Assembly (NCBI GenBank): GCA_937880095.1
Contig: CALFLK010000013.1
Span: 248,001 to 312,000 of the forward strand
Direction of reading: 5' to 3'
DNA: 64,000 nt
Origin: an uncultured Faecalibacterium sp.
GTDB lineage: Bacteria > Bacillota > Clostridia > Oscillospirales > Ruminococcaceae
The translations under genes and the position numbers were made by a program. The notes under the pieces were generated by a model that was not told the origin of the DNA, ran no database searches, and worked only from the letters and a program-made list of their open reading frames with translations. Positions 41,045 through 50,609 of this stretch are shown piece after piece. Within the stretch, counting starts at the first letter, position 1; each line of letters starts with the position of its first letter.

Positions 41045-42013
41045 TTATGCTTCACCCAAAGTCAGGCGCAGTACATCCAGCGCATCCGCCGGGGTGTTCA
41101 CGCTTTCGCCGCTGCCGTTCAGCGCATAATCCAGGAAATATGTCATTTCCCGGCGGTACCAAGCATCGGTGGTTTCCTTAAATTCCTGCACGGTACCATC
41201 CGGCAAAGTCAAGGTCGCATTGCCGAAATCGGCTGTAACCGTACCTTCCCGGGTAAACAGCTCAATGCTGCGGCGATAATCCCGACCGAAGTAGTCCAGA
41301 TGTACCTCTGCCAGCATGGTGGGATACTTTGCAATATAAATGCTCAGATCGTCGCTGTCAATCTCTAAATCGGAATAAGTACCCTTGAAATTGTACAGCT
41401 TTTCCGGTTTGCCGAACAGACCCACCAGATAATCCCACTCGTGGATCAAATCGATGGTTACACCACCGCCCATATCCCGGTGTGCCGAGTATACGGTACG
41501 ATAATCCACACCCGGTCGCCAACCCGGCAGCCAGCTGGAACAAATCACGCGCGCACTGTACGGACGCTGGTCCGGATTTTCTGCCAGCCACTGCTTCAGC
41601 GCCAGCATGACAGCACTCCAGCGCATCGGTGCAGCCACATACGCTTTCTGCCCTTTTTCCAGCACGGACGAAAGCGGGGTGTCGATTTCATCCGCAGAGA
41701 AAATCGGTTTTTCGATAAACAGAGTTTCGGCACGGCCCTTCAGCTGTTCCAGCGCCAATGCGTGCAAGCTGGTCGGGTTGGTGATGAACGCCATATCGTA
41801 CTTGGGCAGTGCATCGTCATCGTCCATACTGATGAACTGTGCATCCAGCTTTTCCAGCACATGCTCTCGCAGCGGGCGAACCAAATTGCTGCGCAGTGCG
41901 TGCGCTTTCAAGGTCAAACCCTGCTCGGCACACAATTCCGTCAGGCTGTTCAGATGCCGGGTACCAATGGAGCCCAAACCTACAAACAAAGCTGTAACTG
42001 TTTTCTTTTCCAT
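41045..42013 (-). CDS. Gfo/Idh/MocA-family oxidoreductase (second of two)
   Basis: A 322-residue NAD(P)-dependent sugar dehydrogenase-type protein. The Rossmann motif is VTALFVGLGSIGTRHL, followed by a region with EKPIF (the catalytic Lys-Pro of EKP) and DLIHEWDYLVGLFG. It lies 18 bases before the cytidylyltransferase. A longer frame up to 42133 was rejected since GGAGG precedes 42013. It probably oxidises or epimerises an intermediate or nucleotide sugar; the substrate is unknown. Confidence 0.88.
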   Translation of the reverse strand: MEKKTVTALFVGLGSIGTRHLNSLTELCAEQGLTLKAHALRSNLVRPLREHVLEKLDAQFISMDDDDALPKYDMAFITNPTSLHALALEQLKGRAETLFIEKPIFSADEIDTPLSSVLEKGQKAYVAAPMRWSAVMLALKQWLAENPDQRPYSARVICSSWLPGWRPGVDYRTVYSAHRDMGGGVTIDLIHEWDYLVGLFGKPEKLYNFKGTYSDLEIDSDDLSIYIAKYPTMLAEVHLDYFGRDYRRSIELFTREGTVTADFGNATLTLPDGTVQEFKETTDAWYRREMTYFLDYALNGSGESVNTPADALDVLRLTLGEA

Positions 42014-42113
42014 CCTAATCCCCTCCACAGGGGCGGCACGGTATTCTGCCGCGTCGCTTTGTATCTTTTTTACTTGGTGATATACCGGGACAAAATGCAA
42101 CTTTCCCTCTGCG

Positions 42114-43103
42114 TTATGCCTCGATCTTTTCAATCAAATCAATGATTTGCTTGTCCTTTTCAAAACTCCAGCGGGGCTCAGCGCCCTGCTCCACAATAGC
42201 AAAGAAGTTTGCCAGCTCGTCCACATATGCGTTTTCCACGATGTTGTCGCTGTAGCGGCTGTCGTGTTCAAAGGTTTCGTAGGTGTTCACCGGAACCTTT
42301 TCGCCAGTTTCGTGGTTGAACTCGTACAAAGCACGGGGGTTGCCCTCCCAGAACAGGTGAATGCCTTCGCCGAAGCATTCAAAATTGCGCACAGCCTTGG
42401 GGCTGACCACGTCTACAGCCAGCAGGCCCTTTACACCGTTTTCATGGCGCAGCGTGACCATGTAGCTGTCGGGGTAATCCACTTCCAGTGCGCTGATTTT
42501 GTCCTTTTCCACATGAACGCTGGTCACAGGACCAAAGGCATCCCACAGCCAAGGCAGGTCTACACCAAAGATTTCACGCACACCGCCAGTGCGCTTGTCA
42601 CCCACGAAGAAGTTCTTGTAATTTTCCCAAGGGTGCCAGTCCGGCAGATACTGACCGATATGGTAGATGTAGTTCACCTTTTTGCCGGTTTCTGCCATAA
42701 AGTCCTGTGCCTTTTTCTTCATGTACTGCGTTTCGCCGCGGTACAGCATGGTGGAAGACAAGAACAGCGGCAGACCCTTTTCTTTTGCCAGCGCCATGTT
42801 TTCCGCATAGCCATCATCCACCAGATTCAGCTCAGTGAATACCGGCAAATCGTGGGTCAGCAGGGTGTGAATGATTTCCGCATGGCTGATGGGTGCCGTG
42901 CAAACCAGAGCAGCCTGCGGCTTTTCCGCAGCCACTGCTTCCGGAATCGAAGCATACGCATGGATGCCCAGCCCTTCAGCTTCGGTACGTCGACTTTCAG
43001 TGCTGTCCACACCGCAAACGACCATATCCGGGCACATACCCTTAATCAGACGGGCGCGGCGTTTGCCCATACTGCCCAAACCAACAATCAGAACTTTATT
43101 CAT
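42114..43103 (-). CDS. Gfo/Idh/MocA-family oxidoreductase (first of two)
   Basis: A 329-residue protein with Rossmann motif MNKVLIVGLGSMGKRRARL. The canonical EKP is replaced by TELNLVDD, so the usual catalytic lysine is not seen at that site. It is related to, but clearly diverged from, the following oxidoreductase. RBS AAGGAGG. The two may form a hetero-oligomer or act in sequence on the nonulosonate product; family membership is certain, reaction unknown. Confidence 0.86.
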   Translation of the reverse strand: MNKVLIVGLGSMGKRRARLIKGMCPDMVVCGVDSTESRRTEAEGLGIHAYASIPEAVAAEKPQAALVCTAPISHAEIIHTLLTHDLPVFTELNLVDDGYAENMALAKEKGLPLFLSSTMLYRGETQYMKKKAQDFMAETGKKVNYIYHIGQYLPDWHPWENYKNFFVGDKRTGGVREIFGVDLPWLWDAFGPVTSVHVEKDKISALEVDYPDSYMVTLRHENGVKGLLAVDVVSPKAVRNFECFGEGIHLFWEGNPRALYEFNHETGEKVPVNTYETFEHDSRYSDNIVENAYVDELANFFAIVEQGAEPRWSFEKDKQIIDLIEKIEA

Positions 43104-43130
43104 TCGGATGTCCTCCTTACGCGCAGCGGT

Positions 43131-43481
43131 TTAACCCAGACGGGCTGCCCAATCTGCTTCCTTAAATCCTACCAATACGAAATCCTCGCCTACCAGCATC
43201 GGGCGCTTGACCAGCATACCGTCGGTTGCCAGCAAATCCAGCTGTTCTGCTTCAGTCATGTTGGGCAGTTTTGCAGCCAGCTCCAGCTCACGATATTTCA
43301 TACCGCTGGTATTGAAAAAGCGTTTCAGCGGCAAACCGGAGCGCTTTACCCACTCTGCCAGCTCTGCTGCTGTGGGGTTTTCTTCTACAATATGGCGGTC
43401 GGTATACTGCACACCATGTGCATCCAGCCAGTTCTTGGCTTTCTTGCAGGTGGAGCATTTGGGATATTCCAAAAACAGCAT
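43131..43481 (-). CDS. ArsC/Spx-family thioredoxin-fold protein
   Basis: A 116-residue protein with the ArsC/Spx fold pattern. It has Cys9 and Cys12 (CSTC) in the N-terminal redox loop and RHIVEENPT, then FNTSGMKYREL (family NT[SR]G..Y+) and LVKRPMLV. It lacks the DNA/RNAP-specific features that would make it Spx with confidence, and resembles YffB/YusI-type reductases. Start at 43481 (GGAG spacing 7) rather than 43487. It sits inside the nonulosonate genes. Confidence 0.88.
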   Translation of the reverse strand: MLFLEYPKCSTCKKAKNWLDAHGVQYTDRHIVEENPTAAELAEWVKRSGLPLKRFFNTSGMKYRELELAAKLPNMTEAEQLDLLATDGMLVKRPMLVGEDFVLVGFKEADWAARLG

Positions 43482-43497
43482 ATACATTCTCCTGTTC

Positions 43498-44691
43498 TTA
43501 CTGGTTTACATCATAAAAGCCCTTCGGCGCACCGAAATTCGGGTCTGCCAAGGCGTTCTCCAAAATCGAGACAATTCGTCCGCTGGTATCTCCGCCATAA
43601 TAGGGGCTTACCGTAGCGTGTGCCTTCTGTGCGAAATCATCACGCAGAGCAGTTTCCATTGCCTGCGTGATTTGTGCAGCATCGGCTTCACAGTGAATCA
43701 CATTTTCACAGCGGATACGACCGTTCTGTCGGTCACCAATATCCACGGTAGGAACCCCAAAGGTCGGGGTTTCCACCACACCGCTGGAGGAATTGCCTGC
43801 CACAAAATCAGCTCTCGCCATTGCAGATAAATATCGCTTTACGCCAAGGCTGGTGACTGCCAGCGCCTGACCGGGGTGCTTTTCTACCCAAGTATCGATT
43901 TTGGCATTGATGATCTGTCCGCCCGCGTCTGCATTGGCTTTTGTGATGAGCCAGTGCATGCCGTACTTTTCGGTGATGGTATCCATGGCATCCAGCAGCA
44001 TATCGCTTTGTGCCGCCGGGTCTGCACCTCCTGCAGTTTCTGGATGGAATGTCACCAGTGCATACGGATTGTGCAAATCAAACTGGATGCTTTCGCTCAG
44101 TTCATCCAAATCCATGCGAGGCATCGAACGAATATTTTCATCGCCCAAACCGCCTACATTATGCACGATTGCCGGGTTCTCGCCCATGCGAATCACACGC
44201 TTTGCGGAATCCTCACAGCTGGGGAAATGCAGCGAAGCCATCTTGGTAATGCAGTGGCGGTAATAATCATCCGCTGCACCTAAAGTTACGTCGCCGCCGG
44301 AGATATGTGCAATCGGCACTCCGGTCAATGCAGCTGCCTGCGCTGCTGCGAAAATCTCGTAGCGGTCCCCCAGCACCAGAACGCCGTCGGGTTTATTTTC
44401 CATAAACCAGCGGCTGAACTGACCGATGGTATCCTGCACGGTTTCCGGCAGCCACAGCGGACCGTGACCGTGGGTCAAAATATTCAGCCGTGCTACGATA
44501 GGCATACCGTCCGCTTCGATTTCTGTGACGGTATTTCCGTATTCCGGGGACAAATGCGCACCCGTAACAATTACCAATGGTTGAATTTTATCCGATTTCA
44601 ACAATTTGAAAATCACCGGACGCAGCAAACCGTACTCCGCACGGGTGCCTGTAATGACGGCAAGACGTTTTCTTGTCTGGACAGTTTCCAT
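43498..44691 (-). CDS. NDP-N-acetylhexosamine 2-epimerase, hydrolysing (NeuC/LegG-like)
   Basis: A 397-residue enzyme of the WecB/NeuC fold. The N-terminus RLAVITGTRAEYGLLRPVIFKLL is the NeuC/LegG mark, and HISGGDVTLGAADDYYRH, LVTFHPET and NSSSGVVETPTFGVPTVDIGDRQNGR form the active site region. It releases the C2-epimerised free amino sugar that NeuB/LegI condenses with PEP. With a PtmE-like GDP-sugar pyrophosphorylase nearby, the GDP-linked LegG reaction is more likely than UDP-linked NeuC. Confidence 0.9.
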   Translation of the reverse strand: METVQTRKRLAVITGTRAEYGLLRPVIFKLLKSDKIQPLVIVTGAHLSPEYGNTVTEIEADGMPIVARLNILTHGHGPLWLPETVQDTIGQFSRWFMENKPDGVLVLGDRYEIFAAAQAAALTGVPIAHISGGDVTLGAADDYYRHCITKMASLHFPSCEDSAKRVIRMGENPAIVHNVGGLGDENIRSMPRMDLDELSESIQFDLHNPYALVTFHPETAGGADPAAQSDMLLDAMDTITEKYGMHWLITKANADAGGQIINAKIDTWVEKHPGQALAVTSLGVKRYLSAMARADFVAGNSSSGVVETPTFGVPTVDIGDRQNGRIRCENVIHCEADAAQITQAMETALRDDFAQKAHATVSPYYGGDTSGRIVSILENALADPNFGAPKGFYDVNQ

Positions 44692-44724
44692 GCACATTCC
44701 CTACTCTCTCAATCGACTGCGTGA

Positions 44725-45723
44725 TTACAGCAGCTCGATTTTTTCATCCTCTTCAAAATCACGGCAAGCCTTGGTGCCCAGAACTTCATACCAGCGCATC
44801 GGGCTGATACCATCACCGGGACGCTTGGTGGTCAGGTTTTCGGTGGTAAATTCTTCGCCTGCCTTGATGGGGCGAGCAGCCACAATGCTCTTGCGTGCAA
44901 TGGGCTTGTTACGGGCTTCACTGGTGGTCACTTTCTTTACGCCGTCGCCCATGGCTTTTTCCACGTTGCGCACTGCGGTAACCATAGCTTTCAGCTCGTC
45001 CGGTTCCAGACTTGCCTTGTGGTCGGGGCCTTCCATGCTCTTATCCAAAGTAAAGTGTTTTTCAATCACAGATGCGCCAAAGGCAGCAGCTGCTACGTCG
45101 CACTCCCAGCCGGTTGTATGGTCGGACAGACCAACCGGCAAGCCAAACTGGTCAGAGAGCTCCAGCATTGCACCCAGGTTTGCATCCTCGTAGGGAGTGG
45201 GATATTCGGTATTGCAGTGCAGGATGGTCACACCGGTAGCACCGTTGTTTTCCAGAATATCCAGAGCATTTTCGATTTCGTCCAGCGTGCTCATACCGGT
45301 AGACAGAATCACCGGAATTTTCAGCTTGCCCACTTCTTCCAGATAGGGCAGGTTGGTGATTTCACCGCTGGGTATCTTGATGTACGGCAGATCCAGCGTA
45401 CCCAAAAACTGCACGCTGGGAATATCAAAGGGAGCAGACAAATATTGGATGCCGATGGAATCGCAGTATTCTTTCAGCTCACGATGTGCGTCAAAACTGA
45501 AATGCAGACGACGTACCATTTCCAGCTGGCTTTCTGCGTCACCGGTGGTTTCTTTCTGATATTCTGCTTTCTGTGCAAACTTGGAAATCACCAGTTCCGG
45601 CACAGCAGTCTGATACTTGACCACATCTGCGCCGCACTCCTTGGCGACCTTTGCCATCTTCTTAGCCAGCTCCAGGCTGCCGTTATGGTTCACGCCTGCT
45701 TCAGCGATAATGATTGCGCTCAT
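44725..45723 (-). CDS. Nonulosonic acid synthase (NeuB/LegI-like)
   Basis: A 332-residue PEP-dependent synthase that builds the nine-carbon acid. TIM-barrel features are IIAEAGVNHNGSLELAKKM, VKYQTAVPE, SGEITNLPYLEEVGK, GLSDHTTGWE and IEKHFTLDKSMEGPDHKASLEP. A C-terminal SAF (antifreeze-like) domain follows (IARKSIVAARPIKAGEEFT). The start overlaps the ptmE-like stop by 4 bases. Legionaminate versus sialate specificity is inferred only from neighbours. Confidence 0.93.
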   Translation of the reverse strand: MSAIIIAEAGVNHNGSLELAKKMAKVAKECGADVVKYQTAVPELVISKFAQKAEYQKETTGDAESQLEMVRRLHFSFDAHRELKEYCDSIGIQYLSAPFDIPSVQFLGTLDLPYIKIPSGEITNLPYLEEVGKLKIPVILSTGMSTLDEIENALDILENNGATGVTILHCNTEYPTPYEDANLGAMLELSDQFGLPVGLSDHTTGWECDVAAAAFGASVIEKHFTLDKSMEGPDHKASLEPDELKAMVTAVRNVEKAMGDGVKKVTTSEARNKPIARKSIVAARPIKAGEEFTTENLTTKRPGDGISPMRWYEVLGTKACRDFEEDEKIELL

Positions 45724-46769
45724 ACTTGTCCCTCCAGCTTTCTACGCATTTTTTCCAGTTCTTCCAGCTGACCCATATCCATCCAGCTGGATTCGTTGAT
45801 GGGATATACACCCACATTTTCGCCTGCAAGGCGGTATTTTTCAATCACATCCGGGAAACCGATCTTCTGACTGTCTTCCAATTCTTCTACCACGCGCGGC
45901 TCTACCACATACACACCGGTATTGGTCAAAAAGTTCAGTTCCGGCTTTTCCTGCTGGGCCAGAATGGTACCGTTTTCGCCCATTTCCACCACGCCGTAAG
46001 GCACTTGGAAATGCTTGTAGGCACAAATCATGGTAACTACATTTTTGTGGCTGCGGTGGTATTCCAGCACATCGCCGTAATCCACATCCAACAGGGTATC
46101 ACAGTTGGTAAAGAAGAAGGTATTGTGCAGCATTCCCTTCATCAGGCAAAGACCGCCGCCGGTACCCATAAACACATTTTCTTCCACGAAATGGGTCTGG
46201 TACTTTTTATCTTCCAAATCGTCAAAATAAGACTTGATCATGTTCTTTTTATAGTTCACGATCATATAGGCATCCTGACAGCCATACTCGGCAAAGCGAT
46301 CCAGAATCATTTCACTGATGGGCTGTTCTGCCACCGGAATCAGCGGTTTGGGCAGAATTTTGGTATACGGGTACAGCCGTGTACCAAGACCACCTGCCAT
46401 CATAACCACCGGAATTTCTGCTTTTTTGCGGTTGTCCACATCCAGACCGGTACCAAAAATAATATCCGAAATGCTGCCGTTACGGTTCAAAATAGGCAGC
46501 GCATCCACACCGTACTGTTCCATGATGGATTTTGCTCGGCCACGGTCCGCAACCGGCAAAAACTTCGGCGTATAATTGGCTGCCTGACTGACCAAATCTG
46601 TCAGTTTACCGCCGCGCAGCAGGCATTTTCGCACATCGCCGTCGGTCAATACCGCTTTGAGTTTCCCTTCCGGTGCAATAAACAGAATCCGCTGACCGGT
46701 CACGTCCAGCCGCTTCATTGCTTCCAGAATCGTGGAATCCTCCTGAATAAACAATTCGTCCAATTTCAT
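45720..46769 (-). CDS. CBS-domain sugar nucleotidyltransferase (PtmE-like)
   Basis: A 349-residue fusion: two CBS motifs (about 1-112, with GQRILFIAPEGKLKAVLTDGDVRK) followed by a nucleotidyltransferase domain (VVMMAGGLGTRLYPYTKILPKPLIPV). This architecture is that of PtmE, the glucosamine-1-phosphate guanylyltransferase that starts the legionaminate pathway in Campylobacter. The ATG overlaps the upstream accessory-protein stop (ATGA). A longer frame extends to 46907 but has no RBS. Confidence 0.9.
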   Translation of the reverse strand: MKLDELFIQEDSTILEAMKRLDVTGQRILFIAPEGKLKAVLTDGDVRKCLLRGGKLTDLVSQAANYTPKFLPVADRGRAKSIMEQYGVDALPILNRNGSISDIIFGTGLDVDNRKKAEIPVVMMAGGLGTRLYPYTKILPKPLIPVAEQPISEMILDRFAEYGCQDAYMIVNYKKNMIKSYFDDLEDKKYQTHFVEENVFMGTGGGLCLMKGMLHNTFFFTNCDTLLDVDYGDVLEYHRSHKNVVTMICAYKHFQVPYGVVEMGENGTILAQQEKPELNFLTNTGVYVVEPRVVEELEDSQKIGFPDVIEKYRLAGENVGVYPINESSWMDMGQLEELEKMRRKLEGQV

Positions 46770-47407
46770 GTATTGGGACCTCTCTTTTTCATTTGGCGGA
46801 TCAACCGCACACCATCCTGCACCAAAGCTGCCGCACAAGCCAGCAAACCCGGTACTGCAGCCAGCCACAGCAGCTGCCACAGGGTGGGGATAAAATACGT
46901 ATACCAAGCCGGACGCTGATTCAGCTCCAGCGCTTTGATGCGAATTTCTACGCCGGATTTGTCTGCCAAATCCAGACGCAGGTTTTGTCCCGCGTAAAAC
47001 GGCAGAGTGTATTCCCAGCTGCCATCGGGACCAGCTGTGGGCCAGATACGGCGCTTGGGTGTATAGCCACCGCCGGGTAAATGCCAGTACAAATCCCGTT
47101 CATAGCTGTCTTTGGTAGAGTACTCTGCCACAAGCCGCAAATTGCGTACCGGCTGACCCGGCTGCAAATGCAGCTGTACATCGCCGGTCAGGGCGGTCAA
47201 GGTATCTGCGCCATCCCACTCCAAATCCACCAGCGTATACAAATCAGTATCCGCCAAGGTAACGGTCTGCGGGTGCAGCCTTCCTGTTGCATAAAACAGC
47301 ATATCTGCCGCAAATTGCAGCAGCATCCATGCCGCCAGCAGACAAACACCCAGTAAATAGCAGATTTTTATCAGCGTTTTATGGGACAGATTCAGAAACT
47401 TTTGCAT
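46766..47407 (-). CDS. Accessory membrane protein A1, partner of GT-C paralogue 1
   Basis: A 213-residue protein of unknown function: membrane helix about 10-35, an extracellular beta-rich domain of about 125 residues (with FYAGQNLRLDLADKSGVEIRIKALEL), then a second membrane helix near 165-190 and a basic tail. It starts at the stop of the GT-C gene (TGATG). An ATG three bases earlier is an alternative. The same layout and gene pairing recur at 53106 and 58654, so the three form a family. It might present the acceptor or regulate its glycosyltransferase. Confidence 0.75.
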   Translation of the reverse strand: MQKFLNLSHKTLIKICYLLGVCLLAAWMLLQFAADMLFYATGRLHPQTVTLADTDLYTLVDLEWDGADTLTALTGDVQLHLQPGQPVRNLRLVAEYSTKDSYERDLYWHLPGGGYTPKRRIWPTAGPDGSWEYTLPFYAGQNLRLDLADKSGVEIRIKALELNQRPAWYTYFIPTLWQLLWLAAVPGLLACAAALVQDGVRLIRQMKKRGPNT

Positions 47408-49395
47408 CATACTGCCCCCTCTTCCAACGTCCATACCGGCGTATATCCTTCGGTACCGGGTCGATACAGTGCAATGCCCTGCTGCGCCGCATCCAAGCCG
47501 TCGGTGAACAAATCCGCATAGCTCTTTACAAAGATATCGTCTGTTTTTACGGTCAGGATGCAGTTTGCACCGCTTTCCGCAATCAGGTTTTCCAGTTCCT
47601 CTGCCGTACAGCTTTGGTAATAGGGCTGTCCTTCTTCATATTCCGGACTGCCATAGGTACCGCCGCCTGCGCCGTACTCCAAAATATTGGGCATCAGTGC
47701 CTGTGCATACCAGAACCAGTAAAAGCCATCGTCCCCTTGTCGAATCAAAAAGACACAGTCGTCCGGCTCCAGTGCAGCACGGATCTGGTCTGCTTGTACG
47801 CTGCGTGCTGCCTCTTCGGCATACACGTTTCGGCTCGCACCAAAAATTGTAAACTGCGGCTGCCATGCCTGTGCAGTGCATACCGCCAGTAAAGCAGCAG
47901 TTCCCAAAGCACCTGCAAAACCACGCAGAGAAACACCCTTTGCTGCCTGATGTGCCAGCATTGCCAGCGCCAGCAACAACCAGCCAGCATAATAGCTATC
48001 CATGTAGCGAGCATAGCTGGCAAGGCCCATCAGCGTAGGGGAAGAATCCTTAAAGATAAACGCATAACTGAGCAGCAGCATCAGCCAGTAACCGGCAAAA
48101 CACACGGTGCTCCCCACTGCGAACAGTACCACCCGCAGCCGTTGGCGCAGATTCGGTGCTGCAAGCACTGCCAGCAGAAATACCAGCGCAATCACAGCAC
48201 ACACCGCTGCACCGCTGCCGAAAATACTTACCTGACGCTGGAAGAATGCCTGCTGCATCACGTCCGCATACGCGAACAAATCTCCGCGGCGCTGCTCAAA
48301 GAATGCATTGCCACGGCCACCCAACAGCATTTTTACACCATTCAGCACCACCGCAGGCAAGCTTGCATTTGCGGTATCGCCCATACCGCCGGTCGTTGCA
48401 TTTTCCAGCACAAACGGCAGCGTATAGCGGCTCCACAGTACATACTGCACCATCGGTATCGCCAGTGCAGAAACACCAAAGCCAATCCGACCCAATACAG
48501 GGCGTCCACCATGGGGCATCTGCTCAGACGGCAGCAAAACCCAATCCAAAAAGACTAAACCTGCTGCTGCCAATGCCAGTGGAAGAGTATTGCTCTTGAT
48601 GCTTGCCGCAAGGCACAGCACAGGGAGCATCCACCAGCGTGCAGCGCTTTCCTGCTCCCGCACAACCAGCCAAAACGCTACTGCACCACCGAACAAAATG
48701 CCAGCAGGCAAATCACCCAGAATTTCCAGCCAAGTCGTATTGACCAGACCCGTACGTCCGGGAATCGTCATTGCGGTGGGCAGCAAAATTGCCGCCAGTG
48801 CAATCGGACCCCACAAACGAGGGCTTTTCTTTTCGCAGCAGCTGACTGCTGCTGCCAGCGATGCCAGCATCAGCAAATCCACCCCGAAAATTGCTTTCCA
48901 CGGAGCAAACGCGCCAACCAGTTGGAACAACGACCCCATCAGCGGAATGCCCGGCAATTCGGTCATCACCCAAGGACGACCGGTTTCGCAGGCAGGATAC
49001 AGAACGCCTTTTTCCGTGATGATACGGGTCGCTGCGCCCCAGAAGGAATACTCATCAAAATTCAAAAATGCAGGCTGCAGCCATACCAGACGCAACACCA
49101 GAAGCACTGCACCGCCCCAGAACAAAATGCTCGCCGGGGTCAGCAGACAGCGCCACGCTGTACTGCTTTTTGTTTTTACACTGTGCCATCCGCAAGCCAA
49201 CAAACTCAGCCAGCCTGCCAGCACAACACCCCTGGTAGCCAGCGGCAAAACGCCGCAGATGCCACCCAGAAACAAAACCAGAAACATACCGGAAAGCCCT
49301 GCCAATGGTGCCGCACCTGCCGGGAGTTTACTGTATTTTTGCAGTGCCAGACACACACCCAGCAACGCCGGCAGAACCAGCAAAAGACTTATCAT
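47407..49395 (-). CDS. GT-C-type polytopic membrane protein, paralogue 1
   Basis: A 662-residue protein with about 12 membrane helices and a C-terminal extracellular domain of about 110 residues. The first large loop has Asp114-Glu115 in FLNFDEYSFWG, the position of the catalytic acidic pair in GT-C glycosyltransferases; a second acidic motif is GDLPAGILFG. The C-terminal domain has GAGGGTYGSPEYEE and a LFTDGLDAAQQGIALYR stretch shared with paralogues 2 and 3. No family name is recognised. Probably transfers a sugar from a polyprenyl-phosphate donor. Confidence 0.75.
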   Translation of the reverse strand: MISLLLVLPALLGVCLALQKYSKLPAGAAPLAGLSGMFLVLFLGGICGVLPLATRGVVLAGWLSLLACGWHSVKTKSSTAWRCLLTPASILFWGGAVLLVLRLVWLQPAFLNFDEYSFWGAATRIITEKGVLYPACETGRPWVMTELPGIPLMGSLFQLVGAFAPWKAIFGVDLLMLASLAAAVSCCEKKSPRLWGPIALAAILLPTAMTIPGRTGLVNTTWLEILGDLPAGILFGGAVAFWLVVREQESAARWWMLPVLCLAASIKSNTLPLALAAAGLVFLDWVLLPSEQMPHGGRPVLGRIGFGVSALAIPMVQYVLWSRYTLPFVLENATTGGMGDTANASLPAVVLNGVKMLLGGRGNAFFEQRRGDLFAYADVMQQAFFQRQVSIFGSGAAVCAVIALVFLLAVLAAPNLRQRLRVVLFAVGSTVCFAGYWLMLLLSYAFIFKDSSPTLMGLASYARYMDSYYAGWLLLALAMLAHQAAKGVSLRGFAGALGTAALLAVCTAQAWQPQFTIFGASRNVYAEEAARSVQADQIRAALEPDDCVFLIRQGDDGFYWFWYAQALMPNILEYGAGGGTYGSPEYEEGQPYYQSCTAEELENLIAESGANCILTVKTDDIFVKSYADLFTDGLDAAQQGIALYRPGTEGYTPVWTLEEGAV

Positions 49396-49435
49396 GGCAG
49401 AATCCCTTTCCTAAGAAAATATTCATGCAAAACCC

Positions 49436-50593
49436 TTACAGTGCCAGAATCGTTTCGATGACACGGTTGCACTGCTCCTCGGTCAAATTGGTGGAGCAGG
49501 GAATGTTCACGATACGGCGGCGGTATTCCTGTGCAATTTCCAGATGATGTGCCTCATTGCGCGGGTAGTCGCACTGCTCGTTGATCAGTGCCCAGACCGG
49601 ACGGGTCTGGAAGCCCTTTTCGTGCATGGTATCGATGACGGTGTCACGATCCAGACGATTGGGCAGCAGCAGAGAGTAGAACCAGTGGTTGGAGCGTGTA
49701 CCCTCACGGAACGGCAGCATCTCGAAGCCCTTCACACCGTCCAATGCGGCACGGTACTGCTCATAACGAGCCGTCTTGCGGGTAATGAACTCTTCCAGCA
49801 GCTCCATCTGTGCCAGACCTAGGCAGGCATCCAGATTGGTCATGCGGTAATTATAGCCCGGCTCATCGTGGTAGAACTGTACCACGTTGGTCTTTGCCTG
49901 CGTGGACAGATGGCGCGCGTGCTTTGCCCAATCCTCGTGATTGGAAATCAGGATACCACCAGTACCGGTGGTAATAATCTTGTTGCCGTTAAAGCTGTAC
50001 ACGCCAACGTCGCCCATCGTACCGGCAAACTTGCCCGCCAGAGGACCTTCGGTGTAGTGGGTGCCCAGTGCTTCTGCTGCATCCTCAATCAGGATCAGCT
50101 TGTACTTCTTGGCAATTTCCAGGAAACGAGGCATATCTGCCATGTTGCCGAACACATGAACCACCACCATAGCGGAAACGTGTGCGCCGGTACGGTTATT
50201 GTACAGACCGTCTGCTTTCAGGGTGCAGTGGTTGGCACAGAAATCCTCTACAGCGTCCGGGTCCATACAGCCGGTACGGTCACAGCCAATAAATACCGGC
50301 TCAGCACCCACATAGCGGGTGGTGGGGTTGACAGATGCAATAAAGGTCAGGGTCGGGACGATGACCTCGTCACCGCGCTGAATACCAGACGTCAGTGCAG
50401 CCAGATGCAGACCGGAAGAACCGGATGCGCAAGCTACAGCTTCGGGCATCTTTACATAATTTGCAATCACCTGCTCAAACTCGCCAACCTTGGCGCCGCT
50501 GGTGGATACCCATGCACCTTCCAGTGCTTCATCTACATATTTTTTCTCATTGCCGCAGAAGTTCGGCACGGACAAAGGAATAAACTCACTCAT
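49436..50593 (-). CDS. PLP-dependent aminotransferase (LegC-like, DegT/DnrJ/EryC1 family)
   Basis: A 385-residue sugar aminotransferase. PLP Lys205 is in SFNGNKIITTGTGG, Asp171 in LIEDAAEALG binds the PLP ring nitrogen, and the ASGSSGLHLAAL and PTLTFIASVNP regions are typical. Length and the N-terminal IPLSVPNFCGNEKKYV match LegC, which aminates the 4-keto sugar made by LegB. Its partner dehydratase is 8 kb upstream in the same gene train. Confidence 0.92.
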   Translation of the reverse strand: MSEFIPLSVPNFCGNEKKYVDEALEGAWVSTSGAKVGEFEQVIANYVKMPEAVACASGSSGLHLAALTSGIQRGDEVIVPTLTFIASVNPTTRYVGAEPVFIGCDRTGCMDPDAVEDFCANHCTLKADGLYNNRTGAHVSAMVVVHVFGNMADMPRFLEIAKKYKLILIEDAAEALGTHYTEGPLAGKFAGTMGDVGVYSFNGNKIITTGTGGILISNHEDWAKHARHLSTQAKTNVVQFYHDEPGYNYRMTNLDACLGLAQMELLEEFITRKTARYEQYRAALDGVKGFEMLPFREGTRSNHWFYSLLLPNRLDRDTVIDTMHEKGFQTRPVWALINEQCDYPRNEAHHLEIAQEYRRRIVNIPCSTNLTEEQCNRVIETILAL

Positions 50594-50609
50594 AATCGCA
50601 CGTCCTTTT

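Noticed and set aside
40260..45723. Plain sialic acid (Neu5Ac) pathway
   Set aside because: LegB-, LegC- and PtmE-like genes in the same train are not needed for Neu5Ac and point to a legionaminate-type sugar instead. This stays an inference.
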